A stretch of 64,000 bases of DNA from Neotamlana laminarinivorans (GTDB lineage Bacteria; Bacteroidota; Bacteroidia; Flavobacteriales; Flavobacteriaceae): NCBI RefSeq assembly GCF_020523925.1, contig NZ_JAJAPW010000002.1, positions 372,001-436,000 of the forward strand, read 5' to 3'. The stretch's first letter is position 1. Each line of letters opens with the position of its first letter. A model generated the notes under the pieces. That model had not been told where the DNA came from and did not search any database. It worked only from the letters and a program-made list of their open reading frames with translations. The position numbers and the translations under genes are program-made. Shown piece after piece: positions 45,117 through 54,323 of the stretch.

Positions 45117-46673
45117 ATGTCGTTGATTAACATGTTAACAGATTTTATGGCTTTTCGTTTTTATATTGCGTTCTTTATTTGTGGGCTTGGGTATTCTCAA
45201 ACTCAAGATTCTATTATGGATGGTGCACCACAAACCATTAAAACTATTCCAATTAACACCGATTCAATACAAGTTAAACAGTTAAAAGATAATGAATTAG
45301 CTGCGAAATTTGATGAGAAATGGTTAGAGGAATTATACAGTAATGCCCTTTTCGATACTATATACAAATCAGTAACCGAACTCGATTTTAAGTCTATAGA
45401 TTTTCCAGAATTATCAACAGATACGTTAAAGGCAAGATTAAAAAAATTAGATGCTAAAACACCTTTTAATGTAGAGTACAATCCATCTTTAGAAAACGTA
45501 ATAAAATCTTATTTAAAGTACCGTAGAAATTCTATACAAAAGCTAATTAGTTTAAGTGCGTTTTATTTCCCTATGTTCGAGCGCGAACTAGATTTATATA
45601 ATATTCCATTAGAAGTAAAATATCTTGCCATTGTAGAGTCTGCATTAAAACCAAGAGCAAAATCCAGAGTAGGGGCAACGGGTTTATGGCAATTTATGTT
45701 TGCAACCGGTAAAATGTATGGTTTAGATGTAAGTAGTTATGTAGATGAACGTAGCGACCCTATAAAATCTACCGAAGCTGCTGCAAAATATTTAGCCGAA
45801 CTTTATGGTATTTTTGGAGATTGGGATTTAGCATTAGCAGCATATAATTCTGGACCAGGAAACGTAACAAAAGCCATTCGCCGTTCAGGTGGTTATAAAA
45901 ACTATTGGAATATTAGGCATAATTTACCACGAGAAACGGCCGGTTATTTACCTGCTTTTTTAGCCAATATGTATATTTTTGAATATGCCGAAGAACACGG
46001 TTTTAAAAAAATTAAACCAGAATTAGCTTATTTTGAAACAGATACATTAAGAGTTAAACACATGATAACACTTGATCAGGTTTCAGAAGTAACAGGAACA
46101 CCAATCGAGCAACTTCAGTTTTTAAATCCATCTTATAAACTAGACATTATTCCGTTTATTAAAAAAGAAAACTATACATTACGATTACCTCGCGAAGTAA
46201 TAGGTACTTTTGTAAATAACGAAGACTCTATTTATGCATTCGCAAAAGCCGAATTTGATAAAAGAGAGAAACCGTTACCTCAATTTTTTAATTCAAATGA
46301 TAGAATAAGATATCGGGTAAAATCAGGAGATTATTTAGGTAAAATTTCTAGAATGTATGGTGTAAGAGTAAGTGATATAAAACGATGGAATGGATTAAGA
46401 AGCAATAATTTAAGTATTGGGCAAAGGCTTACAATTTATCCTAAAAAACCATACATTGCACCAACTAAAAATACAACAACTGTAGCTACAAAAAATATAC
46501 AAACTAAACCTATTTCTGGAGAGTCTGTTATATATACAGTACAACAAGGCGATTCACTTTGGAGTATTTCACAAAAATTTTCTGGAGTTTCCATTCAAAA
46601 TATTAAAGATTGGAACGGTATTAGCGGTAGTAAATTAAAACCAGGAATGAAGCTTAAAATAGCTAAAACCTAA
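45117..46673 (+). CDS. mltD: MltD-like lytic transglycosylase with two LysM domains
   Basis: This 518-residue peptidoglycan-cleaving enzyme has an SLT domain (about 150-275). Its catalytic glutamate is in VESALKPRAKSRVGATGLWQF, followed by DERSDPIKSTEAAAKYLAELY and LALAAYNSGPGNV. Two LysM domains bind glycan chains (YRVKSGDYLGKISRMYGV and YTVQQGDSLWSISQKF). Arrangement and length match MltD. The start is uncertain: 45117, 45132 and 45147 are all ATG. The last gives the most typical signal peptide (MAFRFYIAFFICGLGYSQ). The DUF4837 gene follows 19 bp later. Confidence 0.9.
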   Translation: MSLINMLTDFMAFRFYIAFFICGLGYSQTQDSIMDGAPQTIKTIPINTDSIQVKQLKDNELAAKFDEKWLEELYSNALFDTIYKSVTELDFKSIDFPELSTDTLKARLKKLDAKTPFNVEYNPSLENVIKSYLKYRRNSIQKLISLSAFYFPMFERELDLYNIPLEVKYLAIVESALKPRAKSRVGATGLWQFMFATGKMYGLDVSSYVDERSDPIKSTEAAAKYLAELYGIFGDWDLALAAYNSGPGNVTKAIRRSGGYKNYWNIRHNLPRETAGYLPAFLANMYIFEYAEEHGFKKIKPELAYFETDTLRVKHMITLDQVSEVTGTPIEQLQFLNPSYKLDIIPFIKKENYTLRLPREVIGTFVNNEDSIYAFAKAEFDKREKPLPQFFNSNDRIRYRVKSGDYLGKISRMYGVRVSDIKRWNGLRSNNLSIGQRLTIYPKKPYIAPTKNTTTVATKNIQTKPISGESVIYTVQQGDSLWSISQKFSGVSIQNIKDWNGISGSKLKPGMKLKIAKT

Positions 46674-46692
46674 ACCAATAAAAGCCAAAACA

Positions 46693-47676
46693 ATGATACG
46701 ACAATTTATTTTTTCAGTTTTTACGTTAGTATTTTTAGTATCCTGCGGAAACAAAAAAAAATCAAACGATGATATTTACATTGCAGATGCCTCAGGAGCA
46801 ATAAACAATGTGTCTGTAGTAATAGAAAACGATTTGTGGGATGGTAGTGTTGGTGATGCTGTTAGAAGCGTTCTAACAAAGCCAATATACGGTTTGCCTC
46901 AAGACGAGCCTACTTTTACAATTAATCAAATACCGCCATCGGTTTTTACTGGGTTTGTAACAAAAAACAGAACGGTTTTAAAAATTGAAACAGGTAAAGA
47001 GGCCAGTATTAATATTTTAGATAATGTATATGCAAAACCCCAAAAGGTTATTGTGGTTTCTGGAATAACTAAACAAGAAATAATTGATTTGATTAACCAA
47101 AACGAAACAAAAATTATAGATGTTTTTCATAATATGGAACTTAAAGAACGTTCCAGACAAATGGCAAAATCGCCACATTCTTTCGAATCTATAGAAGAAA
47201 AATTAGGCTTAACATTAAAGTTTTCGTCAATTTATAGAATAGCTAAAGAAACCGATAATTTTTTCTGGATTAGAAAAGATATTACAACAGGAACAACAAA
47301 TTTATTATTATACGAATTGCCATATGATGCAATTAAACGCAATGATAGTGTTGTAAATCAAATAATAGCTATAAGAGATTCAATAGGAAAACAATATATA
47401 GAAGGCCCTGTTGAAGGTTCGTATTTAGCAACAGAAAATGCCTATACTCCATTTCATGGAGAAACCATTTTAGATAACAAACCTGCACTAGAAACTAAAG
47501 GTATTTGGGATGTTAAAAATGCTTTTATGGGAGGTCCTTTTATAAATTACGCTATCGAAGATAAAGTAAATAAACGTTGGGTAGTTGTTGAAGGCTTTGC
47601 ATTTGCCCCATCAGTAGAAAAACGAAACTATGTTCTGGAGCTTGAATCTATTATAAAATCTATTAGAATTAAGTAG
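46693..47676 (+). CDS. DUF4837 lipoprotein
   Basis: This 327-residue lipoprotein has a signal ending FLVSC (Cys18) and a Lys/Asn-rich linker. The conserved DUF4837 body follows (SVVIENDLWDGSVGDAVRSVL, PIYGLPQDEPTFTINQIPP, RQMAKSPHSFESIEEKLGL, FFWIRKDITTGTTNLLLYELP, GGPFINYAIEDKVNKRWVVVEGF). The function of the family is unknown. It sits directly after the lytic transglycosylase gene, so an envelope role is plausible. It ends at a strong bidirectional terminator shared with tatA. Confidence 0.85.
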   Translation: MIRQFIFSVFTLVFLVSCGNKKKSNDDIYIADASGAINNVSVVIENDLWDGSVGDAVRSVLTKPIYGLPQDEPTFTINQIPPSVFTGFVTKNRTVLKIETGKEASINILDNVYAKPQKVIVVSGITKQEIIDLINQNETKIIDVFHNMELKERSRQMAKSPHSFESIEEKLGLTLKFSSIYRIAKETDNFFWIRKDITTGTTNLLLYELPYDAIKRNDSVVNQIIAIRDSIGKQYIEGPVEGSYLATENAYTPFHGETILDNKPALETKGIWDVKNAFMGGPFINYAIEDKVNKRWVVVEGFAFAPSVEKRNYVLELESIIKSIRIK

Positions 47677-47694
47677 TTAAAGTATAAATAAAAT

Positions 47695-47724
47695 AAAAAA
47701 GCCTGCAACTTGCAGGCTTTTTTA
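47695..47724. terminator. Bidirectional terminator (DUF4837 / tatA)
   Basis: AAAAAAGCCTGCA (47695-47707) pairs perfectly with TGCAGGCTTTTTT (47711-47723). It has A-runs on one side and T-runs on the other, so it would work for both convergent genes. Confidence 0.9.
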
Positions 47725-47740
47725 TTTTATAATCCTAAAA

Positions 47741-47923
47741 TCATTCTTTTTTTGAAGCATCAGTACTTTCCTCTTTACTTGCATCTTTAAATTCTTTAAT
47801 ACCACTACCAAGTCCCTTCATAAGTTCTGGGATTTTTTTACCTCCAAAAAGTAACAAAACTACAACGGCTATCAAAACTATTTGAGGCCAACCAATAACT
47901 AACGGTAATATATATAAGCTCAT
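47741..47923 (-). CDS. tatA: Sec-independent translocase TatA/TatE subunit
   Basis: This 60-residue protein has the TatA pattern: one N-terminal membrane helix ([28 protein letters not shown], with the FG hinge) and an amphipathic helix ([11 protein letters not shown]). A Ser/Lys/Glu-rich tail follows. TatA forms the translocation pore of the Tat system. tatC is not in this window. A likely substrate is the twin-arginine lipoprotein at 27690. The gene is monocistronic and transcribed leftward. Confidence 0.92.
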   Translation of the reverse strand: MSLYILPLVIGWPQIVLIAVVVLLLFGGKKIPELMKGLGSGIKEFKDASKEESTDASKKE

Positions 47924-47942
47924 AATATCAAATTTTATAGCA

Positions 47943-47950
47943 CAAAATTA
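47943..47950 (-). promoter_or_regulatory. -7 element of tatA
   Basis: On the minus strand this reads TAATTTTG, an exact TAnnTTTG match about 20 bp upstream of the tatA start codon. Confidence 0.45.
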
Positions 47951-48066
47951 CTAATTAAATTTAAATAAAGTTCCATTAAACACAATTTTAGCATAAGGTT
48001 ATATTTAAAACTATTTTATAACGTTATAGTTTATTAAAAAGAATAACACATTAAATAAATTCTATT

Positions 48067-48074
48067 TATTTTTG
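48067..48074 (+). promoter_or_regulatory. -7 element abutting the M23 peptidase start
   Basis: TATTTTTG is an exact -7 match that ends only 7 bases before the ATG at 48082. The transcript would therefore have almost no leader. Confidence 0.4.
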
Positions 48075-48081
48075 TTCAACT

Positions 48082-48951
48082 ATGGCCACTAAAAAAAAGA
48101 AACCTAAAAAAATTAAAAAGAAATTATTAGATAAGTATAGATTATTAATACTTAACGAAGTTACTTTTGAAGAACGATTATCCTTTAAACTTACACGATT
48201 AAATGTGTTTGTTTTAGGTTCTTTGGTTTCCATTTTTTTAATTGCTTTAACATACCTTATTATAGCTTTTACACCATTACGCGAATATATTCCAGGGTAC
48301 TCTTCAACAGCATTAAAAAAGAAAGCTACAGAACTAAATTATAAAACCGATTCGTTGCAGCAAGTTATTGCCATGAATGAAACCTATTATAAATCTATAA
48401 AAAAGGTTTTAACGGGAGATTTAAGTGCAGAAGATTTTAATAAAGATTCTATTATAGAAGCTATAAAAATTGAAGCTAGCGAAGTTGACTTAAATCCGAG
48501 TGCAGAAGATTCCTTGTTAAGAGAAAAAGTGGATAAAGAGGATAAATATAATTTATTCGAGTCGGCAATATCTGAAACAAATTTCGTGTTATTTCCGCCG
48601 GTAAACGGAACTATTAGCTCCCCTTACAGCACTAAAGATAAGCATTATGCTGTAGATATTGTAGTGGCAAAAGATACGCCGGTAAAAGCTACCGCAGATG
48701 GAATTGTAATTTTTTCTGAGTGGACAGCCAATACAGGTCATGTTATTATTTTAGAACACGGCGATGGTTTAATTTCAATATATAAACACAATGGTTCTTT
48801 AACAAAGTCTCAAGGCGATTTAGTGAAAGCAGGAGAGGTTATTGCAACCGCAGGAAATACAGGTGAATTAAGCACTGGACCACATTTGCATTTCGAACTA
48901 TGGAACGATGGATATCCAATTAACCCAACAAACTTTATAGATTTTAAATAA
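48082..48951 (+). CDS. M23 (LytM) family metallopeptidase, membrane-anchored
   Basis: This 289-residue protein has a Lys-rich cytoplasmic N-terminus (KKKKPKKIKKK), one membrane helix (about 43-65) and a periplasmic linker. The C-terminal M23 domain (about 172-285) contains zinc ligands His188 and Asp192 (HYAVD) and His268/His270 (PHLHFE). It probably cuts peptide cross-links in peptidoglycan, or acts in cell division. ATG 48082 is the only reasonable start. The next gene begins directly after its stop codon (zero spacing), so they are co-transcribed. Confidence 0.9.
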   Translation: MATKKKKPKKIKKKLLDKYRLLILNEVTFEERLSFKLTRLNVFVLGSLVSIFLIALTYLIIAFTPLREYIPGYSSTALKKKATELNYKTDSLQQVIAMNETYYKSIKKVLTGDLSAEDFNKDSIIEAIKIEASEVDLNPSAEDSLLREKVDKEDKYNLFESAISETNFVLFPPVNGTISSPYSTKDKHYAVDIVVAKDTPVKATADGIVIFSEWTANTGHVIILEHGDGLISIYKHNGSLTKSQGDLVKAGEVIATAGNTGELSTGPHLHFELWNDGYPINPTNFIDFK

Positions 48952-50445
48952 ATGATTTCATTAAAATCGGCGTTAGCAAAACTTTTTGCCAAACGTATAC
49001 ACAAAAGCATACAAAAATGGGCTAATAACCCAATTGAAACACAAGAAAAAGTTTTTCAAGATCTTATAGCTTCAGCAACAAAAACTGTTTTTGGGCAAGA
49101 TCACGATTTTGTTAGTATAAACAATCATAACGATTTTGTAAAACGTGTGCCCATCAGAGATTATGAAGGATTAAAACCTTATGTAGAGAGAATGGTTGCC
49201 GGAGAACCAGATATTTTGTGGCAAGAAAAACCTATTTATTTTGCTAAAACTTCTGGAACCACATCAGGTTCTAAATATATTCCAATTACCAAAGAAAGTA
49301 TGCCTACGCATGTAGAGGCAGCTAGAAACGCTATTCTCATGTATATTAAAGAAACAGGGAAAGCTAAGTTTGTTAATGGTAAAATGATATTTTTACAAGG
49401 AAGCCCCATTTTGAAAGAACAAAACGGTATACAACTTGGGCGTTTATCTGGAATCGTAGCGCATTATGTACCTAAATACCTTCAAAAAAACAGATTGCCG
49501 TCTTGGGAAACAAATTGTATTGACGATTGGGAGACAAAAGTTGATGCTATTGTAAAAGAAACTCTACCCGAAAACATGACTGTTATATCTGGAATTCCAT
49601 CGTGGGTACAAATGTATTTTGAAAAGTTAATCGAAAAAACAGGAAAACCTGTTGGAGATATTTTTAAAAATTTCAACTTATTTATTTTTGGAGGTGTAAA
49701 CTACGAGCCTTATCGTGCTAAATTTGAAAAACTTATAGGGAGAAAAGTAGATAGTATTGAGTTATATCCTGCTAGCGAAGGGTTTTTTGCGTTTCAAGAT
49801 AAACAAAATGAAAAAGGCATGCTACTTCAATTAAATTCAGGAATATTTTACGAGTTTATAAAAGCAGATGACTTTTTTACAGAAAACCCAAAGCGAATTA
49901 CAATAAAAGATGTTGAGGTTGGTGTAAATTATGTAATGATAATATCAACTAACGCTGGTTTATGGGCTTACAACATTGGAGATACAGTAATGTTTACTTC
50001 AGTAAAACCGTATCGAGTTATTGTATCTGGAAGAATAAAACATTTCATATCTGCCTTTGGTGAACATGTTATAGGTAAAGAAGTAGAGCAAGCAATAGAA
50101 GAAGCTATATTAGGAACAAATATTCAGGTTTCAGAATTTACAGTGGCACCCCAAATTAATCCAACTCAAGGTTTGCCATATCATGAATGGTTTGTTGAAT
50201 TTGAGAATGAACCAGATAATCTTATAGAATTAGCAGAAAAAATAGATCAATCACTTCAAAAGCAAAACACGTATTATTTCGATTTAATTCAAGGCAACGT
50301 GTTGCAAACATTAAAAATCACTAAGGTTAAAAAAGGAGGTTTTCAGGAATATATGAAATCTATTGGTAAATTAGGTGGTCAAAACAAATTACCAAGGCTT
50401 TCAAACGACCGTAAAATCGTTGAACAAATTCCGCAAAGTATTTAA
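48952..50445 (+). CDS. GH3 auxin-responsive-promoter family (acyl-amido synthetase-like)
   Basis: The 497-residue product belongs to the GH3 family in the plant sense (adenylate-forming acyl-acid amido synthetases), not glycoside hydrolase 3. Motifs include the P-loop-like FAKTSGTTSGSKYIPIT, FGGVNYEPYRAKFEKLIG, ELYPASEGFFAFQ, WAYNIGDTVMFTS and HFISAFGEHVIGKEVEQAI. Plant members conjugate hormones to amino acids. Bacteroidota members are widespread and their substrate is unknown. It is cytoplasmic and starts immediately after the M23 gene stop. An exact -7 motif for the next gene follows its end. Confidence 0.9.
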   Translation: MISLKSALAKLFAKRIHKSIQKWANNPIETQEKVFQDLIASATKTVFGQDHDFVSINNHNDFVKRVPIRDYEGLKPYVERMVAGEPDILWQEKPIYFAKTSGTTSGSKYIPITKESMPTHVEAARNAILMYIKETGKAKFVNGKMIFLQGSPILKEQNGIQLGRLSGIVAHYVPKYLQKNRLPSWETNCIDDWETKVDAIVKETLPENMTVISGIPSWVQMYFEKLIEKTGKPVGDIFKNFNLFIFGGVNYEPYRAKFEKLIGRKVDSIELYPASEGFFAFQDKQNEKGMLLQLNSGIFYEFIKADDFFTENPKRITIKDVEVGVNYVMIISTNAGLWAYNIGDTVMFTSVKPYRVIVSGRIKHFISAFGEHVIGKEVEQAIEEAILGTNIQVSEFTVAPQINPTQGLPYHEWFVEFENEPDNLIELAEKIDQSLQKQNTYYFDLIQGNVLQTLKITKVKKGGFQEYMKSIGKLGGQNKLPRLSNDRKIVEQIPQSI

Positions 50446-50457
50446 ACTAAATAATAC

Positions 50458-50465
50458 TATATTTG
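50458..50465 (+). promoter_or_regulatory. -7 element of the DUF6909 gene
   Basis: TATATTTG is an exact TAnnTTTG match 18 bp before the ATG at 50484. A TTG-initiated longer frame would begin inside it, which argues for the ATG. Confidence 0.5.
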
Positions 50466-50483
50466 TTTCGAATAAATTTGAGT

Positions 50484-52172
50484 ATGATTAACAAAAAAAA
50501 TCAAGGAAGAACAAGGGCTCAGGAAAGTTCTAACGCCATAGAGCGCATGTATATAACAATGCGTCATCTGTTTAATAGAGGGTTTTACAAACCAATGGGA
50601 ATCTCTGGTGAAACTTTAAGACAAGCTCTTTTGCAGTTACGACCAGAAATTTATGGTTCTGTAGGTGAAGAAAAAGCCGAGTTAGACGGATTGTTGTATG
50701 TTATAGATAGATTACCTATTGGTATTGAAGAATGTACGTTTATAAATTTAACAAGCGACGAAGGATATTCAGAATCTCACTTTAAACCAATAATTCCAGA
50801 GAAAAGAAGAAGAAATTGTTATAGAATAGACGACGAGCAAATGAACATTGAAATTACTCGTGGCCGATCTGAAATCTATGATATTTTAACTCACCTTACG
50901 TTTTTATTCATAGAGTCTCACAAAATAAGTAACCGCGTTTTAATAAACGAAGAAGGGCAAACTACTAGAGACTGGGAAAAGCTTGAAAAAGCAGTTTTAA
51001 GCAAAAAAAAATTAACCTTAGAGGAGCGTGAAATAGCAATTACGCATACAGCAAATATTTTAGGAAGAACATTTAATGAGTTAACCAAAATATATAATAA
51101 TTTTTCTACTCCAAATAAACCAGAAAGATTACTGCATATTGTATATTGGTTGGGTAAATTAGCTATTGAAGAACAGGTAAACAATAATAAAAGAACGGTT
51201 ACTTTTAGTCCTGTTTTAAGAGAGCGCTTAGGTCATCATATCCATGGCGAAATTTGGGCCGATAAAATAAAAGAAACATTACACAAAAATAATTTATTAG
51301 AAAGGCCAATACACATTATAAGCGCTAATATGCATAGTGTAATGAATACACTATTTGCATTTGGAGCCTTAAAAAATGAATTTACCAAAAAAGATGCTTT
51401 TCAGGTTTACGAAAAATTAAGTCATAAAGATAATGCCACTTTACGTAACAAAATAAATAAAGAAGCCTTACAAAAGGGTATGATTTATATTGAAGACAAA
51501 TCTGGCGCAAATATAGATGTTCAAATTTTTGATACCACTAAGCTAGATGTTTCGAAAATTGATTTAGATATATCTGAAGAATTAATAAAAGAGCAAAAGC
51601 CAGTTATATTTGTAATGGATTATGCTTTTGGTGAACAAGCTTATGAAACTATAGATGAGTTGTTAAAACCATATAAAACTAAAGATACAGAAATATTTCT
51701 AAACGTAGAATCGGTTTCCATTATGGGAAAAGCAGGAATTTTAGAAGGCGGAAAAGGAGATATAATGATTCCTTTTGCACATATTTTTGAAGGAACAGCA
51801 GATAATTATCCATTTGAAAACGAACTTAAAAAAGAAGATTTAGAAGGCCAAGGCGTAGATGTTTATGAAGGTTCAATGATTACTGTATTAGGAACCTCTT
51901 TACAAAATAAAAATATACTAAAGTTCTTTTACAACTCAACTTGGCAGGTAATTGGTTTAGAAATGGAAGGTGCACATTACCAAAAAGCTATTCAAGCAGC
52001 ATCTAAAGTAAGAGGAAGCATAAGTTCAGATGTAAAAGTTAGGTACGCTTATTACGCAAGTGATAATCCTTTAGAAACAGGAGCAACATTAGCATCAGGA
52101 GGATTAGGAACATCTGGCGTTAGGCCAACATATTTAATAACAAGAACAATTTTAAAACAAATTTTAAATTAA
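50484..52172 (+). CDS. DUF6909 family protein with nucleosidase-like C-terminal motifs
   Basis: From ATG 50484 this is a 562-residue cytoplasmic protein that I recognise as the DUF6909 family. The N-terminal third is helical and charged (ERMYITMRHLFNRGFYKP). The C-terminal half contains GKAGILEGGKGDIMIP (about 415-430), KPVIFVMDYAFGEQAYE, and LEMEGAHYQKAI from Leu492. These match the two signature loops of PNP/MTAN-type nucleoside phosphorylases and nucleosidases (G-x-A-G-x-L...GDI-x-IP and V-E-M-E-G-A-A). A nucleoside or AMP-type substrate is therefore possible; this is inference. It sits directly before the polysaccharide operon. Confidence 0.75.
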   Translation: MINKKNQGRTRAQESSNAIERMYITMRHLFNRGFYKPMGISGETLRQALLQLRPEIYGSVGEEKAELDGLLYVIDRLPIGIEECTFINLTSDEGYSESHFKPIIPEKRRRNCYRIDDEQMNIEITRGRSEIYDILTHLTFLFIESHKISNRVLINEEGQTTRDWEKLEKAVLSKKKLTLEEREIAITHTANILGRTFNELTKIYNNFSTPNKPERLLHIVYWLGKLAIEEQVNNNKRTVTFSPVLRERLGHHIHGEIWADKIKETLHKNNLLERPIHIISANMHSVMNTLFAFGALKNEFTKKDAFQVYEKLSHKDNATLRNKINKEALQKGMIYIEDKSGANIDVQIFDTTKLDVSKIDLDISEELIKEQKPVIFVMDYAFGEQAYETIDELLKPYKTKDTEIFLNVESVSIMGKAGILEGGKGDIMIPFAHIFEGTADNYPFENELKKEDLEGQGVDVYEGSMITVLGTSLQNKNILKFFYNSTWQVIGLEMEGAHYQKAIQAASKVRGSISSDVKVRYAYYASDNPLETGATLASGGLGTSGVRPTYLITRTILKQILN

Positions 52173-52183
52173 TTAAAATTAAG

Positions 52184-53263
52184 ATGAGTAACGATTTACA
52201 ACCATCAAAACAATCTTCAGAAGAAGTTGATTTAGGGCAGTTATTTAAAATGATAGGCAATGTCTTTAATCGTTTTATAAATTTTATTGCAAGTATCTTT
52301 AAGGGGATTTATAAAGTAATTCTTTTATTACTTATAAATATTTACAAGCGTTTTTTGTGGTATGCTGGAGCAATTATTATCGGTTTCATAGTTGGCTTTA
52401 TAATCGATTCTAAATCGGATAAACTATATGGAGCTAATATGTTTATAGAAACCAATTTTAAATCTGCTCGTCAAGTTTATGAAAACATAAAGCAATTTAA
52501 CCAATTAGCTAAAATTGATAAAGACTCTCTGGAATTAGCTAAAATTTTAAATATATCTGTTAAAGAAGCTTCTAAACTTAAAGGATTTTATATTCAGCCA
52601 GATATTGACGAAAATGTTATGGCTGAGATGTATTCTCAATTTTATACTAAGCTAGATTCTACTTCAAGATCAGAAATGAATTTTAAAACATACAAAGAAT
52701 CGTTAACACCCTATAATTTTTCAGTACACTTAATAGGAGTTGCTTCTTTAGACAAGTATTTATATAAGAAAATTGAAAATAATTTTGTTAAAGAGTTATC
52801 AGGTAATCAATATTTACAATCTTTATTAAGCATTAATCAGGAGAATTTAGATAAAGAAGATAAAACTTTATCTGAACAAATATCTAAAACGGACTCTTTA
52901 GTTGATAAATACTTAGAGATACGAATTAATGAATCGCAAAAAGAGCCAATTCCAGGATCTGGAACTAATTTATACATGGGTAGTCAAGAATCATCAAATT
53001 TATTAGTAGACGAGTCGGAAATTCTTGACAAACGCTTGAAATTAGAAAAGAATAGACGTGAGGTAAATTTAAATAAAATTGAGAAGCAAAGTGTTATAAA
53101 TGTTTTAGCAGGTTTTCCCAAAACAGGTTATTATATTGAAGAATGGTACGATAAATCAAAATTTTTATTACCTCTAGTTCTCTTTGGGTTAACCTTTATA
53201 TTTTTCTTGTTATTAGGTTTAAAAAAACATCTAGATTCCGAAAGTAAAAAATTAAAAATTTAG
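52184..53263 (+). CDS. Wzz-like (polysaccharide co-polymerase topology) membrane protein
   Basis: This 359-residue protein has an N-terminal cytoplasmic part, membrane segments at about 43-72, a large periplasmic region with helices (about 80-320; SARQVYENIKQFNQLA, KSLTEQISKT-like coiled coil) and a C-terminal membrane helix (about 330-350; LLPLVLFGLTFIFFLLLGL). The two-helix topology with a coiled-coil loop, and its position 11 bp before rmlB, resemble Wzz/PCP chain-length regulators. The proline-glycine signature of Wzz near the second helix is not clear, so the assignment is tentative. It probably helps control surface-polysaccharide assembly or export. Confidence 0.55.
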   Translation: MSNDLQPSKQSSEEVDLGQLFKMIGNVFNRFINFIASIFKGIYKVILLLLINIYKRFLWYAGAIIIGFIVGFIIDSKSDKLYGANMFIETNFKSARQVYENIKQFNQLAKIDKDSLELAKILNISVKEASKLKGFYIQPDIDENVMAEMYSQFYTKLDSTSRSEMNFKTYKESLTPYNFSVHLIGVASLDKYLYKKIENNFVKELSGNQYLQSLLSINQENLDKEDKTLSEQISKTDSLVDKYLEIRINESQKEPIPGSGTNLYMGSQESSNLLVDESEILDKRLKLEKNRREVNLNKIEKQSVINVLAGFPKTGYYIEEWYDKSKFLLPLVLFGLTFIFFLLLGLKKHLDSESKKLKI

Positions 53264-53274
53264 CTTTAACCAAT

Positions 53275-54318
53275 ATGAAAATTCTAATTACTGGTGGTGC
53301 TGGTTTTATAGGTTCACATGTTACAAAAAGATTTGTGGAAAAATATCCTAACTATCAAATTTACAATCTTGATATCTTAACCTATGCTGGTAATTTAGAA
53401 AACTTAAAAGACATTGAAAATAAATCAAACTATACATTTTTAAAAGCAGATATTAACGACGACGTAGTTATAAATAAGCTGTTTGAAGATTATAAATTTG
53501 ATAATGTTATTCATCTTGCTGCAGAATCACATGTAGATCGATCAATAACAGACCCTTTAGCATTCGTTAAAACAAACATTATTGGTACCTTAAACTTATT
53601 AAATGCATTTAAAGAACTTTGGAAAGATAATTTTAACGGAAAACGATTTTATCATATAAGTACAGATGAGGTTTATGGTACTCTAGGGGAATCAGGTTTG
53701 TTTACTGAAACAACAGCTTACAGTCCAAACTCACCATATTCAGCATCCAAAGCGAGTTCCGATCATTTTGTAAGAGCTTATGGGGAAACTTATGGATTAC
53801 CTTACGTTATTTCTAATTGTTCAAATAATTATGGACAAAATCAGTTTCCAGAGAAGTTAATACCGTTGTTTATTAACAATATAATCAATAAAAAGCCACT
53901 ACCAGTTTATGGTGATGGTAATTATACTAGAGATTGGTTGTATGTTGTAGATCATGCCATAGCAATCGATTTGGTTTTTCATAAAGGAAAAAATGCTGAA
54001 ACGTATAATATTGGAGGGTTTAACGAATGGAAAAATATCGATTTGGTTAAAGAATTGTGCAAACAAATGGATACCAAACTAGGGCAACCCGAAGGAACAT
54101 CGGAACAATTAATTAGTTTTGTAAAAGATCGTCCAGGACACGATTTACGTTACGCTATTGATGCCTCAAAAATTAATAAAGAATTAGGTTGGAGTCCTTC
54201 TGTAACTTTTCAGGAGGGTTTAAAAATAACCATAGAGTGGTATTTGTCTAATACCGATTGGTTAGAAAACGTAACCTCTGGAGCATATCAAAATTATTAC
54301 AATAAACAGTATAGTTAA
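53275..54318 (+). CDS. rmlB: dTDP-glucose 4,6-dehydratase
   Basis: This 347-residue SDR enzyme performs the second step of dTDP-L-rhamnose synthesis. The NAD-binding GGAGFIGSH starts at residue 7. The catalytic HISTDEVYG contains the Thr-Asp-Glu triad, and YSASKAS carries the YxxxK pair. [17 protein letters not shown] and [11 protein letters not shown] are family-specific. The length is normal. It is part of a tight rmlB-A-C-D block in which spacing is 5 bp or a 4-bp overlap. Confidence 0.96.
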   Translation: MKILITGGAGFIGSHVTKRFVEKYPNYQIYNLDILTYAGNLENLKDIENKSNYTFLKADINDDVVINKLFEDYKFDNVIHLAAESHVDRSITDPLAFVKTNIIGTLNLLNAFKELWKDNFNGKRFYHISTDEVYGTLGESGLFTETTAYSPNSPYSASKASSDHFVRAYGETYGLPYVISNCSNNYGQNQFPEKLIPLFINNIINKKPLPVYGDGNYTRDWLYVVDHAIAIDLVFHKGKNAETYNIGGFNEWKNIDLVKELCKQMDTKLGQPEGTSEQLISFVKDRPGHDLRYAIDASKINKELGWSPSVTFQEGLKITIEWYLSNTDWLENVTSGAYQNYYNKQYS

Positions 54319-54323
54319 ATTTT

